From: Acidobacteriaceae bacterium | GTDB lineage: Bacteria; Acidobacteriota; Terriglobia; Terriglobales; Acidobacteriaceae | Length of the DNA stretch: 11,718 nucleotides | Assembly: GCA_003152795.1 (NCBI GenBank) | Contig: PMBA01000357.1 | Coordinates: 2,581 to 14,298, forward strand | Direction: 5' to 3' | In this document: piece by piece, positions 1 to 5,881 of the stretch | How positions within the stretch are numbered: position 1 is the stretch's first letter | Layout: each line of letters opens with the position of its first letter | Notes under the pieces: generated by a model | What the model was told of the DNA's origin: nothing | What the model saw: the letters and a program-made list of their open reading frames with translations, nothing else | Database searches by the model: none | Translations under genes and position numbers: made by a program

Positions 1-238
1 CGCAATGCTGCTTGTAAAGCTCGGCCCCGGCGAGGTAGTTAGCTTCGTTCGGTTGAATCGGGATATTCTTCGGCATGTCTTTGGCGATGCGCGCGTCCAA
101 AGCCTTGTGCGCCAGGTAGTGTTCGAAGGGCATGTCGGAATCGGTGGTGGCAACCGGAGCACTACCCCCGGTGAAATACAGATAAGCCCCGAAGGGCACG
201 ATTAGGAGACCAAGCAGTAGTCCGACAATGAGTTTCAC
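1..238 (-). CDS. c-type cytochrome, exported or membrane-anchored (N-terminal 79 residues, cut by window edge)
   Basis: This is a partial gene running off the left end. Reading the minus strand from a GTG at 238-236 gives 79 uninterrupted residues. The N-terminus is a hydrophobic segment (MKLIVGLLLGLLIVPFGAYL, residues 1-20) that would be a signal peptide or anchor. A hydrophilic stretch follows, then NEANYLAGAELYKQHC at residues 64-79, the typical approach to a CxxCH haem motif; the window ends on the first Cys. A purine-rich site (AGAAAGGCAGG) lies about 8 nt before the GTG. The upstream ATG (minus strand) is in another frame and hits a stop at the GTG, which supports the GTG. The cytochrome c call is an inference, because the CxxCH motif itself is not visible. 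The gene is divergent from the PKS gene. Confidence 0.68.
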   Translation of the reverse strand, partial: MKLIVGLLLGLLIVPFGAYLYFTGGSAPVATTDSDMPFEHYLAHKALDARIAKDMPKNIPIQPNEANYLAGAELYKQHC

Positions 239-380
239 GGGTTGAACCTGCCTTTCTGAATTTTCATACTTTAACACTGTCTTTAGTGCTGTGGCCCGCA
301 TCTAAAAACCTTTAACCGGCATACAATTTCGAGTGCCCCGGCGGCGAGATTGGCCCAGGTCCTCCGAGACGGGAATAACC
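239..380. promoter_or_regulatory. Divergent intergenic region between the cytochrome c and PKS genes
   Basis: This 142-nt gap must hold promoters for both divergent genes. On the plus strand TACAAT at 322-327 is a one-mismatch -10 hexamer about 54 nt before the PKS start, but no convincing -35 hexamer lies 16-18 bp upstream. An imperfect inverted repeat (AACACT / AGTGCT arms around GTCTTT) sits at about 273-290 and could be an operator. Nothing here is strong enough to name a regulator. Confidence 0.3.
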
Positions 381-1430
381 ATGCGAATTGCGGGTGTGGC
401 GAGCGCCTTTCCTCAACATTACTACTCCCAGGAGATGTTGCTGGCGGCGCTTCAGGAATTTTGGGGCGATCAGATTGAAAACCCGCACGTGCTGCGGCGT
501 TTGCATCGTCACGTCGGCGTCGACGGACGCTTCCTGTCGCTTCCCAAAGAAGAGTATCTCAAGATGAAAACCTGGGGCGAGGCCAACCATCACTGGATTC
601 GCACCGCCAGGGAATTAGGCGAGAAAGCGGTTGCGGGCGCGCTGGCGGACGCGGGCGTGCTTGGCCGCAATCTGGGCGCGTTCTTTTTTGTTTCCGTAAC
701 CGGCATCAGCAGCCCGTCGATTGACGCACTGCTGATCAACCGCATGGGATTGTGCCGGAACATTCGCCGCGTTCCAATTTTCGGGTTGGGCTGTGTAGCC
801 GGCGCGGCGGCCATTTCGCGCGCCGCCGATTATGTCCGCGCTTATCCCGATCAGACCGCGGTCGTGCTGTCGGTCGAACTCTGCTCGCTCACTCTGCAAC
901 GCCAGGATGTCTCGATGGCCAACCTGATTTCGTCCGGCCTCTTCGGCGACGGCGCCGCCGCCGTGATTGTCGCCGGCTCCGATTGCGGACTTTCCGGCCC
1001 CAAGATCCTAGCCACCCGTTCCGTCTTCTATCCCGACACCGAAGAGATGATGGGCTGGGATGTATCGGAAAGAGGCTTTCGTATCGTTCTCTCTCGCGAA
1101 ATTCCAAATCTGGTGCGAAAAAACCTGGCCCACGATCTCGACGATTTTCTCGCCGAGCGCGGACTGACTCGCGCCGACATCGGTAACTGGGCGCTGCATA
1201 CCGGCGGGCCAAAGATTCTGGAAGCAACCGCCGAGGCACTCGGCCTTAAGAACGGCGAACTCGACGTCTCGTGGCAGTGCTTGCGCCGGACGGGCAATTT
1301 ATCGTCGGCTTCCGTGCTGGTCGTGCTCGAGGAAGTCATGAAGAATCGCCGCCCTGCGCCCGGCACGCTCGGCTTGCTGGCCGCGATGGGTCCCGGGTTC
1401 TGCTCGGAATTCGTTTTGCTGGAATGGTAG
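381..1430 (+). CDS. Type III polyketide synthase (chalcone/stilbene synthase family)
   Basis: The protein has 349 residues, the usual length for bacterial type III PKS, which are homodimeric ketosynthases that extend an acyl-CoA starter with malonyl-CoA and cyclise the product to pyrones, resorcinols or related rings. The catalytic triad is visible: Cys138 in FGLGCVAGAA, His273 in NWALHTGGPKILE and Asn306 in RRTGNLSSAS. The C-terminal AMGPGF (335-340) corresponds to the family GFGPG loop. The fatty-starter enzymes of bacteria (alkylpyrone or alkylresorcinol type) are the closest guess for substrate, but nothing here fixes it. The ATG at 381 is chosen because family proteins begin close to the I-x-G-V-A-S-A-F-P strand; GGGA at 371-374 is a weak ribosome site. 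A GTG at 333 would add 16 arginine-rich residues and is less likely. It is followed by the flavoprotein gene. Confidence 0.94.
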   Translation: MRIAGVASAFPQHYYSQEMLLAALQEFWGDQIENPHVLRRLHRHVGVDGRFLSLPKEEYLKMKTWGEANHHWIRTARELGEKAVAGALADAGVLGRNLGAFFFVSVTGISSPSIDALLINRMGLCRNIRRVPIFGLGCVAGAAAISRAADYVRAYPDQTAVVLSVELCSLTLQRQDVSMANLISSGLFGDGAAAVIVAGSDCGLSGPKILATRSVFYPDTEEMMGWDVSERGFRIVLSREIPNLVRKNLAHDLDDFLAERGLTRADIGNWALHTGGPKILEATAEALGLKNGELDVSWQCLRRTGNLSSASVLVVLEEVMKNRRPAPGTLGLLAAMGPGFCSEFVLLEW

Positions 1431-1437
1431 AAGAGCC

Positions 1438-1531
1438 AGGTTTCAGGGGTTTCAAAGTTTAAAGGAAATCGGCAAAGTGCTTTAAATCGCGGCAAGTCTT
1501 GAAACTCTGAAACCTTGAAACTTTGAAATCT
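1438..1531. repeat. Inverted octamer-repeat element between the PKS and flavoprotein genes
   Basis: The right arm (1500-1531) is four consecutive octamers of consensus TGAAACYT, differing at one or two bases each. The left arm (1438-1462) carries the reverse-complement units AGGTTTCA, GGGTTTCA and AAGTTTAA. The two arms could pair across a spacer of roughly 37 nt. The element fills most of the 100-115 nt gap between two genes that otherwise look co-transcribed. It may be an RNA hairpin that modulates expression of the second gene, or a neutral slippage-generated repeat. Confidence 0.75.
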
Positions 1532-1545
1532 TGCCCAATAAACTT

Positions 1546-2676
1546 GTGAGCCATTTTCCGAATTCGTGGGACGTATTCGTGGTCGGCGGTGGACCTGCCG
1601 GCCTGGCCACCGCCATTGCCGCACGCCGTCACGGTTTGAGCGTGGTGGTGGCGGACGGCGCAATTCCTCCGATCGACAAGCCTTGCGGCGAAGGATTGAT
1701 GCCGGATGGAGTTGAGGCTCTGCACCAGTTCGGCATCAAGATCCCCGACGGCGAAGCGTATCCCTTCCGCGGCATTCGCTTCGTGAGCGGCGGCACAACC
1801 GCCGAGGCCCGGTTTCCTCGCGGAACCGCGTACGGAATCCGGCGCACCCATCTGCACCGCATCATGGCGGATCATGCGGCGGCCAGCGGCGTTCGCATGC
1901 TATGGCAGGCCGCGGTCACCGGCCTCCATCCCGAAGGCGCGCTGGTGGCTGGAGAACTCGTCCGCGCGCGCTGGGTGGTGGGCGCCGACGGAAGCGGTTC
2001 CCGCGTCCGCGACTGGGCACGATTGGATCGACGCGGGTCGGACGCGACCCCGGAAAAGAATCTGCGATTCGCCTTCCGGCGCCACTACCGGGTCGCGCCC
2101 TGGACCGATTTCATGGAACTGCATTGGGGCCATCAGTGCCAGATTTACGTCACGCCCGTCAGCCAGGAAGAAGTTTGCGTGGCGCTGATCTCGTCCAGCC
2201 CGAAGTTGCGGCTGGAAGACGGGCTCGGGGAATTTCCGGAACTTTGCGCGCGCCTCGAAAATGCGGAACCCACTTCCAGCGAACGGGGCGCAATCACAGT
2301 AACCAGAAGATTGCCCCGCGTGTATCGCGGCCGCACGGTGTTGGTGGGCGATGCTTCCGGCGGAGTGGACGCCATCACCGGAGAAGGACTTTGCCTCGCC
2401 TTTCGGCAAGCCGCGCTGCTCGGCGATTGTCTGCTGAACGGGAACCTCGCCCAGTATCAAGACGGGCATCGCACCCTGATTCGCCGTCCCGCGCTCATGG
2501 CCCGCATGATGCTGTTCATGGCCAAACACAACCATCTGCGGCGGCGCATCATGCGCGTATTCCAGTCGAGCCCTCGCTCTTTCGCCGGAATGTTGGCGAT
2601 GCACGTCGGCGAAGGTTCCACCCGGAATTACATCTCGAACGGAATTGCCCTGGGGTGGGAGCTGCTAAAGGCGTGA
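1546..2676 (+). CDS. FAD-dependent oxidoreductase (group A monooxygenase / geranylgeranyl-reductase-like), partner of the type III PKS
   Basis: The protein has 376 residues. It opens with a Rossmann FAD-binding motif (VVGGGPAGLATAIAARR, residues 12-28), has the central GADGSGSRVR motif and ends the FAD fold with VLVGDASGGVDAITGEG, which contacts the FAD ribityl chain. This order (GxGxxG, DG, GD) is that of the p-hydroxybenzoate-hydroxylase superfamily, which includes aromatic hydroxylases and isoprenoid reductases. No transmembrane segment is evident. Placed 3' of a type III PKS, it probably hydroxylates or otherwise oxidises the polyketide ring, by analogy with the Streptomyces srs locus, where a flavoprotein acts after a type III PKS; this is inference. 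The start is uncertain: the GTG at 1546 is used, because a TTG at 1531 lies inside the octamer repeat. Neither has a clear ribosome site. Confidence 0.88.
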   Translation: MSHFPNSWDVFVVGGGPAGLATAIAARRHGLSVVVADGAIPPIDKPCGEGLMPDGVEALHQFGIKIPDGEAYPFRGIRFVSGGTTAEARFPRGTAYGIRRTHLHRIMADHAAASGVRMLWQAAVTGLHPEGALVAGELVRARWVVGADGSGSRVRDWARLDRRGSDATPEKNLRFAFRRHYRVAPWTDFMELHWGHQCQIYVTPVSQEEVCVALISSSPKLRLEDGLGEFPELCARLENAEPTSSERGAITVTRRLPRVYRGRTVLVGDASGGVDAITGEGLCLAFRQAALLGDCLLNGNLAQYQDGHRTLIRRPALMARMMLFMAKHNHLRRRIMRVFQSSPRSFAGMLAMHVGEGSTRNYISNGIALGWELLKA

Positions 2677-2814
2677 AGCACTCCCGATCCCCTGGTGTCC
2701 AGGTACGCGTCGATCATCGATCTGATTACTTTCTTCCGATTACCTCAAGTTACTGACAATCTTCCGTTTGCGGCAAAACATCTGCAATTTCTTTCACTGT
2801 CACGGCTCTCAAGC

Positions 2815-2832
2815 TCTGCAAGTGCTTGCAGA
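2815..2832. promoter_or_regulatory. 18-bp palindrome, candidate activator site for the sigma-54 promoter
   Basis: TCTGCAAG-TG-CTTGCAGA is a perfect 8+2+8 palindrome. Its centre is about 60 nt before the predicted transcription start of the PEP-CTERM gene. A second half-site, TCTGCAA, occurs at 2781-2787, 34 bp upstream in the same orientation. This is a plausible upstream binding site for a bacterial enhancer-binding protein; the identity of the protein (PrsR-like?) is inference. Confidence 0.5.
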
Positions 2833-2856
2833 CGGAGCACAAACCAGGGGCCCCTA

Positions 2857-2875
2857 TTGGCATCGCGATTGCACC
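2857..2875 (+). promoter_or_regulatory. Sigma-54 (-24/-12) promoter of the PEP-CTERM gene
   Basis: TTGGCATCGCGATTGCACC has the invariant GG (2859-2860) and GC (2871-2872) separated by exactly 10 bp, and fits the RpoN consensus TGGCAC-N5-TTGCW with one mismatch (T for C after TGGCA). Transcription would start near 2884, giving a leader of about 54 nt. PEP-CTERM genes in several phyla are reported to depend on RpoN together with the PrsK/PrsR two-component system, which fits. Confidence 0.72.
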
Positions 2876-2877
2876 TG

Positions 2878-2904
2878 TAGGTAGCGTCCCTACCTAGAAG
2901 GTAG
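2878..2904 (+). promoter_or_regulatory. Stem-loop at the 5' end of the PEP-CTERM transcript
   Basis: TAGGTAG (2878-2884) and CTACCTA (2890-2896) form a perfect 7-bp inverted repeat around CGTCC, and a further AGGTAG copy follows at 2899-2904. It overlaps the predicted start of transcription, so it could be an operator, or a leader hairpin if transcription starts slightly upstream. The function is unknown. Confidence 0.45.
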
Positions 2905-2937
2905 TGGATTCTTGGATCTGTCTTTGGAGGTTCTATC

Positions 2938-3405
2938 GTGTTGAGCAGCCGTTTTCTCTTGTCGCTGGCCGTGGCCCTGTCCCTATCGACTCTTGCCTTG
3001 GCCAATTCCGCCACCGTCAATTTGACCACCCTCCATTCCGGCTCCAGCGTCTCCAGCCATTCCTCGATTACCGGTGGGAATGCCATGCCCTTGATGTTCA
3101 ACGTGTCGAACAGTCGCACGTCGACGGGCCTAAGCTCGAATGCTCGAGGCAGCGGGCTGCTTCTTGGAACAAGCTCGCTTAGCCAGAGTTTTGCAGGTTA
3201 TTACAAAGGGACGCCCCTCACCTTTGCGGGTGCAAAGCATGGGAACATTAGCTACAAAGACGGCAACTTTGCCGTGTGGAATCGCGGAGGCACACCGGCG
3301 CTGTCCACACCGGAACCGGGTAGCCTGCTGATGCTTTCGACGGGCCTGATCGGGGTCGCGGGAATGTTTCGCCGCAACTTGCTTGCCCGGCTAAACCGCG
3401 TTTAG
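2938..3405 (+). CDS. PEP-CTERM sorting-domain protein
   Basis: The protein has 155 residues and carries both sorting signals. There is an N-terminal signal peptide (residues 1-22, hydrophobic core FLLSLAVALSLSTLALA). The C-terminus is a classic tripartite tail: the PEP motif (STPEPGS, residues 123-129), a hydrophobic helix (LLMLSTGLIGVAGMF) and a basic end (RRNLLARLNRV). Exosortase is expected to cleave near PEP and release or attach the mature protein at the cell surface, often together with exopolysaccharide. The middle is rich in Ser, Thr, Gly and Asn, has no Cys and matches no domain I recognise; KHGNISYKDGNFAVWNRGG resembles a short beta-rich stretch. The GTG start has GGAGG 7 nt upstream (2926-2930). 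No exosortase gene is in the window. It appears monocistronic, with its own sigma-54 promoter and terminator. Confidence 0.9.
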   Translation: MLSSRFLLSLAVALSLSTLALANSATVNLTTLHSGSSVSSHSSITGGNAMPLMFNVSNSRTSTGLSSNARGSGLLLGTSSLSQSFAGYYKGTPLTFAGAKHGNISYKDGNFAVWNRGGTPALSTPEPGSLLMLSTGLIGVAGMFRRNLLARLNRV

Positions 3406-3452
3406 CAATTCACGTTTTCGGAAGTCAAGTTTTCCTCGTGCTCTTTTTGATC

Positions 3453-3490
3453 GCCGCCATCAGCGCAAATCTGGTGGCGGCTCTTTTCTG
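3453..3490 (+). terminator. Rho-independent terminator of the PEP-CTERM gene
   Basis: GCCGCCATCAG (3453-3463) pairs with CTGGTGGCGGC (3471-3481) as an 11-bp stem with one G-U pair and a 7-nt loop. It is followed directly by TCTTTTCTG, a T-rich tract. It lies 48 nt after the PEP-CTERM stop codon, on the plus strand. Confidence 0.82.
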
Positions 3491-3608
3491 TCTCCTGAAG
3501 CCGCTCCTGCAAGAGTCCTGTAACTTCCTTCCGCTCCCCGCATCCCATACCCGCTGCGCAATCAGGGCGACGAATTCAGAAACAACTCAACCATCGGAGA
3601 CTTGTGTC

Positions 3609-3869
3609 ATGAGCACCCTTGTAAGACCGATGTCCACCGCCATGCTGTTCGGCGCCCTCGCCTTCGCGCAGTCGCGCGATGCCATGAAACAGGACAACAT
3701 GAAGAACGATCAGATGAAAGACGACCAGATGAAGGGCGGCGATGCCATGAAGAAAGACGACATGGTAAAAGACTCGTCCAAGAAGCAGAAGAACAACAGG
3801 AAAACAAAGAAAAGCACCGACGGTGTGCAGAAGGACGAAATGAAGCATGACGACAGCATGAAGCACTAG
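3609..3869 (+). CDS. Secreted pentapeptide MXKDX-repeat protein
   Basis: The protein has 86 residues. The N-terminus (STAMLFGALAFAQS, about residues 9-22) is a short signal peptide. The rest is a run of degenerate five-residue repeats of the M-K-x-D-x type (DAMKQ, DNMKN, DQMKD, DQMKG, DAMKK, then KDEMK and DDSMK near the end). A lysine-rich stretch, KDSSKKQKNNRKTKKS (residues 54-69), interrupts them. This matches the small family named pentapeptide MXKDX repeat protein, periplasmic or secreted and of unknown function; the charge pattern and many Met residues suggest metal or polyanion binding, which is only speculation. The ATG at 3609 is chosen because the signal peptide begins there and GGAGA lies about 9 nt upstream; the reading frame upstream overlaps the previous terminator. 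It lies between that terminator and the convergent cytochrome b gene, probably as a single transcription unit. Confidence 0.85.
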   Translation: MSTLVRPMSTAMLFGALAFAQSRDAMKQDNMKNDQMKDDQMKGGDAMKKDDMVKDSSKKQKNNRKTKKSTDGVQKDEMKHDDSMKH

Positions 3870-3922
3870 GTTATTGCCGGACCTGACCCAGGAGAATTCC
3901 GCAGTGCATAATCGGCTTAGGA

Positions 3923-3973
3923 CGGGCGCTACGGTGCCCGCCTGGCTCCGGGGAAGGCTGCAGCGGGCTTCCC
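3923..3973. terminator. Possible bidirectional termination region between convergent genes
   Basis: Two inverted repeats lie in the 126-nt convergent gap. One is a 7-bp stem CGGGCGC / GTGCCCG (3923-3940) closed by a stable-type C(TACG)G tetraloop. The other is a 6-bp stem GGGAAG / CTTCCC (3951-3973). Neither is followed by a T tract on either strand, so termination here is only inferred from position. Confidence 0.32.
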
Positions 3974-3995
3974 ATTTACCGCTTCCTCCTGCCTG

Positions 3996-4823
3996 CTATT
4001 CCTGATACTCCGGCTCGCGTTTCCATCCGGAAAGCATGGAGAAGAAATTTGACCAGCCGTGCAGCAGAACCATGAACAGGTGCCCAGGAATGAAGGCGAG
4101 GAAACCGCACATCGCCGCGAAATGCCACACTCGAGTCAGATGAAATCCGCCGAATAGAAACGCCAGCCATGAAAACTGCGCGGGCTTGAACAGGACAATC
4201 CCTGTGAGCAGCGATAGCAGACCAAAGCCGATGGTCGAGGTGTATGCCAGCTTCTGCAGCGGGTTGTACTGACCCTTCGCCGGCGGCTTGGAACCAAGGA
4301 AAAAATAGTGCCGCGCCATCGGCCACACGCCGGCCATGTCGCGGGACGTGAACAGCATCGTCCGAAAATGGCCGCTGATGACCTGGTACGCGACATAAAC
4401 AACGCCGCTCGCGGCAAAGAACCACATGAACGTAAAATGCCACTGCAAGGCTCCGCCGAGCCATCCACCGAGCGTAAGCGACTTCGGTATATCGAGCAGG
4501 ACTTTTTCTGGAATCTTCGGGCCGAAGCTGGGGAACGCCCTGAAAATCCGCAGCCCGCTGGCCACCATCACGAACAAGCTGATGGCGTTCACCCAGTGCG
4601 TAATCCGAATCGCCAGAGGATGCTCGTAAGCGGCACGGACCAGCACAGGCTCTTCCGTTTCTTCCGCTGGGTCGGCCGGCGCGGGATCGGCCACCACCGT
4701 CTCCAGTTTCGCCTCCGTGCCTTCGACCGCGTCCGCCTTGGCGATCGGCAACGGTTCCGGCTTTTCCGGCATGTCTTTCTTCTGGTCTTCGCTCCGATCT
4801 GCGTTCTGATCTGCGTTCTCCAT
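3996..4823 (-). CDS. Membrane b-type cytochrome (thiosulfate reductase / formate dehydrogenase gamma-like)
   Basis: The protein has 275 residues. Residues 1-60 are acidic and rich in Pro and Ala, probably disordered on the cytoplasmic side. Four or five membrane segments follow, about residues 77-93, 127-149, 196-213, 217-226 (short) and 234-256. Candidate haem-ligand histidines are H68 and H76 (YEHPLAIRITHWVNA), H129, H234 (RVWHFAA), H248 (IPGHLF) and H255 (LLHGW). HPLxIRxTHWxNA is the typical opening of di-haem cytochrome b subunits of the cytochrome b561 / Ni-hydrogenase cytochrome b group. Its start ATG overlaps the stop of the molybdopterin gene by one base (TGATG), with GGAGG 6 nt before it, so the two are translationally coupled. 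It most likely links that protein electronically to the quinone pool. It is not an MsrQ-type subunit by sequence appearance. A GTG three bases upstream is an alternative start. Confidence 0.88.
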   Translation of the reverse strand: MENADQNADRSEDQKKDMPEKPEPLPIAKADAVEGTEAKLETVVADPAPADPAEETEEPVLVRAAYEHPLAIRITHWVNAISLFVMVASGLRIFRAFPSFGPKIPEKVLLDIPKSLTLGGWLGGALQWHFTFMWFFAASGVVYVAYQVISGHFRTMLFTSRDMAGVWPMARHYFFLGSKPPAKGQYNPLQKLAYTSTIGFGLLSLLTGIVLFKPAQFSWLAFLFGGFHLTRVWHFAAMCGFLAFIPGHLFMVLLHGWSNFFSMLSGWKREPEYQE

Positions 4824-5548
4824 CACAGTCCTCCAAACCAGCTATAGCCCTGGTCCTCCCAGTAGCCGGTTTTGCCGGGCTTCAGAACATTAGTCACGCG
4901 GAGCGTGTCCAGATACTTGGCCTGTTTGTACCCCAGTTTGGTCGGCATCTGCAGACGCAGCGGCGCCCCGTGCTTGCGGTCGAGCGGTTGCCCGTACATC
5001 TCGTAACAGAGCAGCGACTGCGGATGCAGAGCCGAAGCCATGTCTATCGATTCGTAGTAATCGTCGGCGCACTCGACTTCCAGAAAGCGCGCGCCGCTGT
5101 TCGCTCCCACCAACGTGAGGAACTCCGAGATGCGCGTACCGCCGAACGACCCCACCACGTCCCAACCTTCCACGCAGACATGCCGCGTGTTCTGGCTGAG
5201 CTTCGGCAGCGCCTGGATCTGCGCGAGCTTGTATTCCCCTGGGTGCCGCACGTCCCCCTCGACTGTCAGGGTCCACTTCTCCAGATCGACTTCGGGGTCG
5301 AGCACGTCGTAGCCGTTGTAAGGAAATTTCTCAAACGGGACGACTTCGGAATTCGAGAACGTCTGGGCGAGATGCTGCGATCGAAACAGGCCGCCCGATG
5401 CCCAGTCGCTAAAACGAACTCCGGCCGCAACCAGCCGGTCGCTCACCTTGGGAAACGCAAAGGCGCCCAACGCCGCGACCGGCGCCAGTTTGAGCAGTTG
5501 GCGGCGGCTCTGCCGTTTCAGGTCCTTGTCTTCGAGTCGTGTGATCAT
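4823..5548 (-). CDS. Tat-exported sulfite-oxidase-fold molybdopterin oxidoreductase (YedY/MsrP-like)
   Basis: The protein has 241 residues. The N-terminus holds a twin-arginine signal (SRRQLLKLAPVAALGAFAF, residues 14-32), so it is folded with cofactor and exported. The oxidoreductase molybdopterin-binding domain follows. Cys125 in TRHVCVEGWDVVGSFGG is the expected molybdenum ligand, and HGAPLRLQMPTKLGYKQAKYL (residues 193-213) is the conserved second cofactor-contacting stretch. It is short for a sulfite oxidase, lacking the dimerisation domain and haem domain, and fits the single-domain YedY-like group. The substrate cannot be read from sequence; methionine sulfoxide or another S- or N-oxide is possible. 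The ATG at 5548 has AAGGA just upstream; a GTG at 5593 would push the Tat motif inward. It forms an operon with the downstream cytochrome b. Confidence 0.92.
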   Translation of the reverse strand: MITRLEDKDLKRQSRRQLLKLAPVAALGAFAFPKVSDRLVAAGVRFSDWASGGLFRSQHLAQTFSNSEVVPFEKFPYNGYDVLDPEVDLEKWTLTVEGDVRHPGEYKLAQIQALPKLSQNTRHVCVEGWDVVGSFGGTRISEFLTLVGANSGARFLEVECADDYYESIDMASALHPQSLLCYEMYGQPLDRKHGAPLRLQMPTKLGYKQAKYLDTLRVTNVLKPGKTGYWEDQGYSWFGGL

Positions 5549-5881
5549 TTTGTCCTTACGGTTGTGGCCCTTCTTGAGAGCAGACCTTAGCACAGAATGG
5601 GATGCGGGAGCGGGGACTAAGTTTCAATGTCGTCGTTAGTTGTTGGTCGTTAGTCGTTCGTCGTTAGCTGCTCGGTATTCGCGGATTCAAGCCGACAGGC
5701 ATTCGCAACCATTCGATCCCGACGCAAACCCCGTGTCACCCCAGACACGTCCGCGTTTCTGAAGACACGCAATTCATCCTGGACGCGGCATTAACCTCAA
5801 TCGTTTCAATCGGATAGCTCTGGCTTCCCACTTGCTTTTTCTTCTGGCGAGAGCAGTCGGAAGCGAACAGGAGCAGCCGCG
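5549..5881. other. 333-nt divergent intergenic region
   Basis: It separates the molybdopterin gene (minus) from the L,D-transpeptidase gene (plus). It contains the heptamer array listed separately (5633-5674) and a perfect 6-bp inverted repeat, CGTGTC-ACCCCA-GACACG, at 5732-5749, which could be an operator. I see no convincing -35/-10 pair on either strand, no RNA gene and no supported small coding sequence. AGGAG at about 5868-5872 is the likely ribosome site for the transpeptidase. Confidence 0.5.
5633..5674. repeat. Tandem heptamer array (TCGTTAG type)
   Basis: Six consecutive 7-bp units: TCGTTAG, TTGTTGG, TCGTTAG, TCGTTCG, TCGTTAG, CTGCTCG. Three units are identical and the outer ones are degenerate. 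No inverted partner arm was found nearby, unlike the other two short-unit repeats in this window. It lies 85 nt upstream of the molybdopterin gene start. Confidence 0.8.

Noticed and set aside
5..205. A short plus-strand frame at the left edge
   Set aside because: The minus strand of the same stretch gives a signal-anchor sequence and the approach to a haem c motif, which is much more convincing.
381..1430. Alternative call as a KAS III (FabH) enzyme
   Set aside because: The Cys-His-Asn set sits in type III PKS contexts (GLGCVAGA, the RRTGNLSSAS block, GPGF loop), and the N-terminal SAFPQHYYSQE stretch is typical of bacterial chalcone-synthase-like proteins.
2691..2703. Terminator for the PKS-flavoprotein unit (CCTGG-TGT-CCAGG)
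   Set aside because: Only a 5-bp stem and no T tract follows; too weak to call.
1902..2756. A 284-residue plus-strand frame within the flavoprotein gene
   Set aside because: Arg/Pro-rich shadow product; the overlapping frame carries all three FAD motifs.
3438..3608. N-terminal extension of the MXKDX protein to position 3438
   Set aside because: It would translate the terminator hairpin of the PEP-CTERM gene, and the signal peptide starts after the ATG at 3609.
3976..4836. A 286-residue minus-strand reading frame overlapping the cytochrome b gene in another frame
   Set aside because: Its product is Arg/Gly/Ala-rich with no recognisable domain, while the overlapping frame encodes a clear multi-helix haem protein with a ribosome site. 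It is a high-GC shadow frame.
5633..5674. CRISPR array
   Set aside because: Units are 7 bp with no spacers between them, and no cas gene is present.
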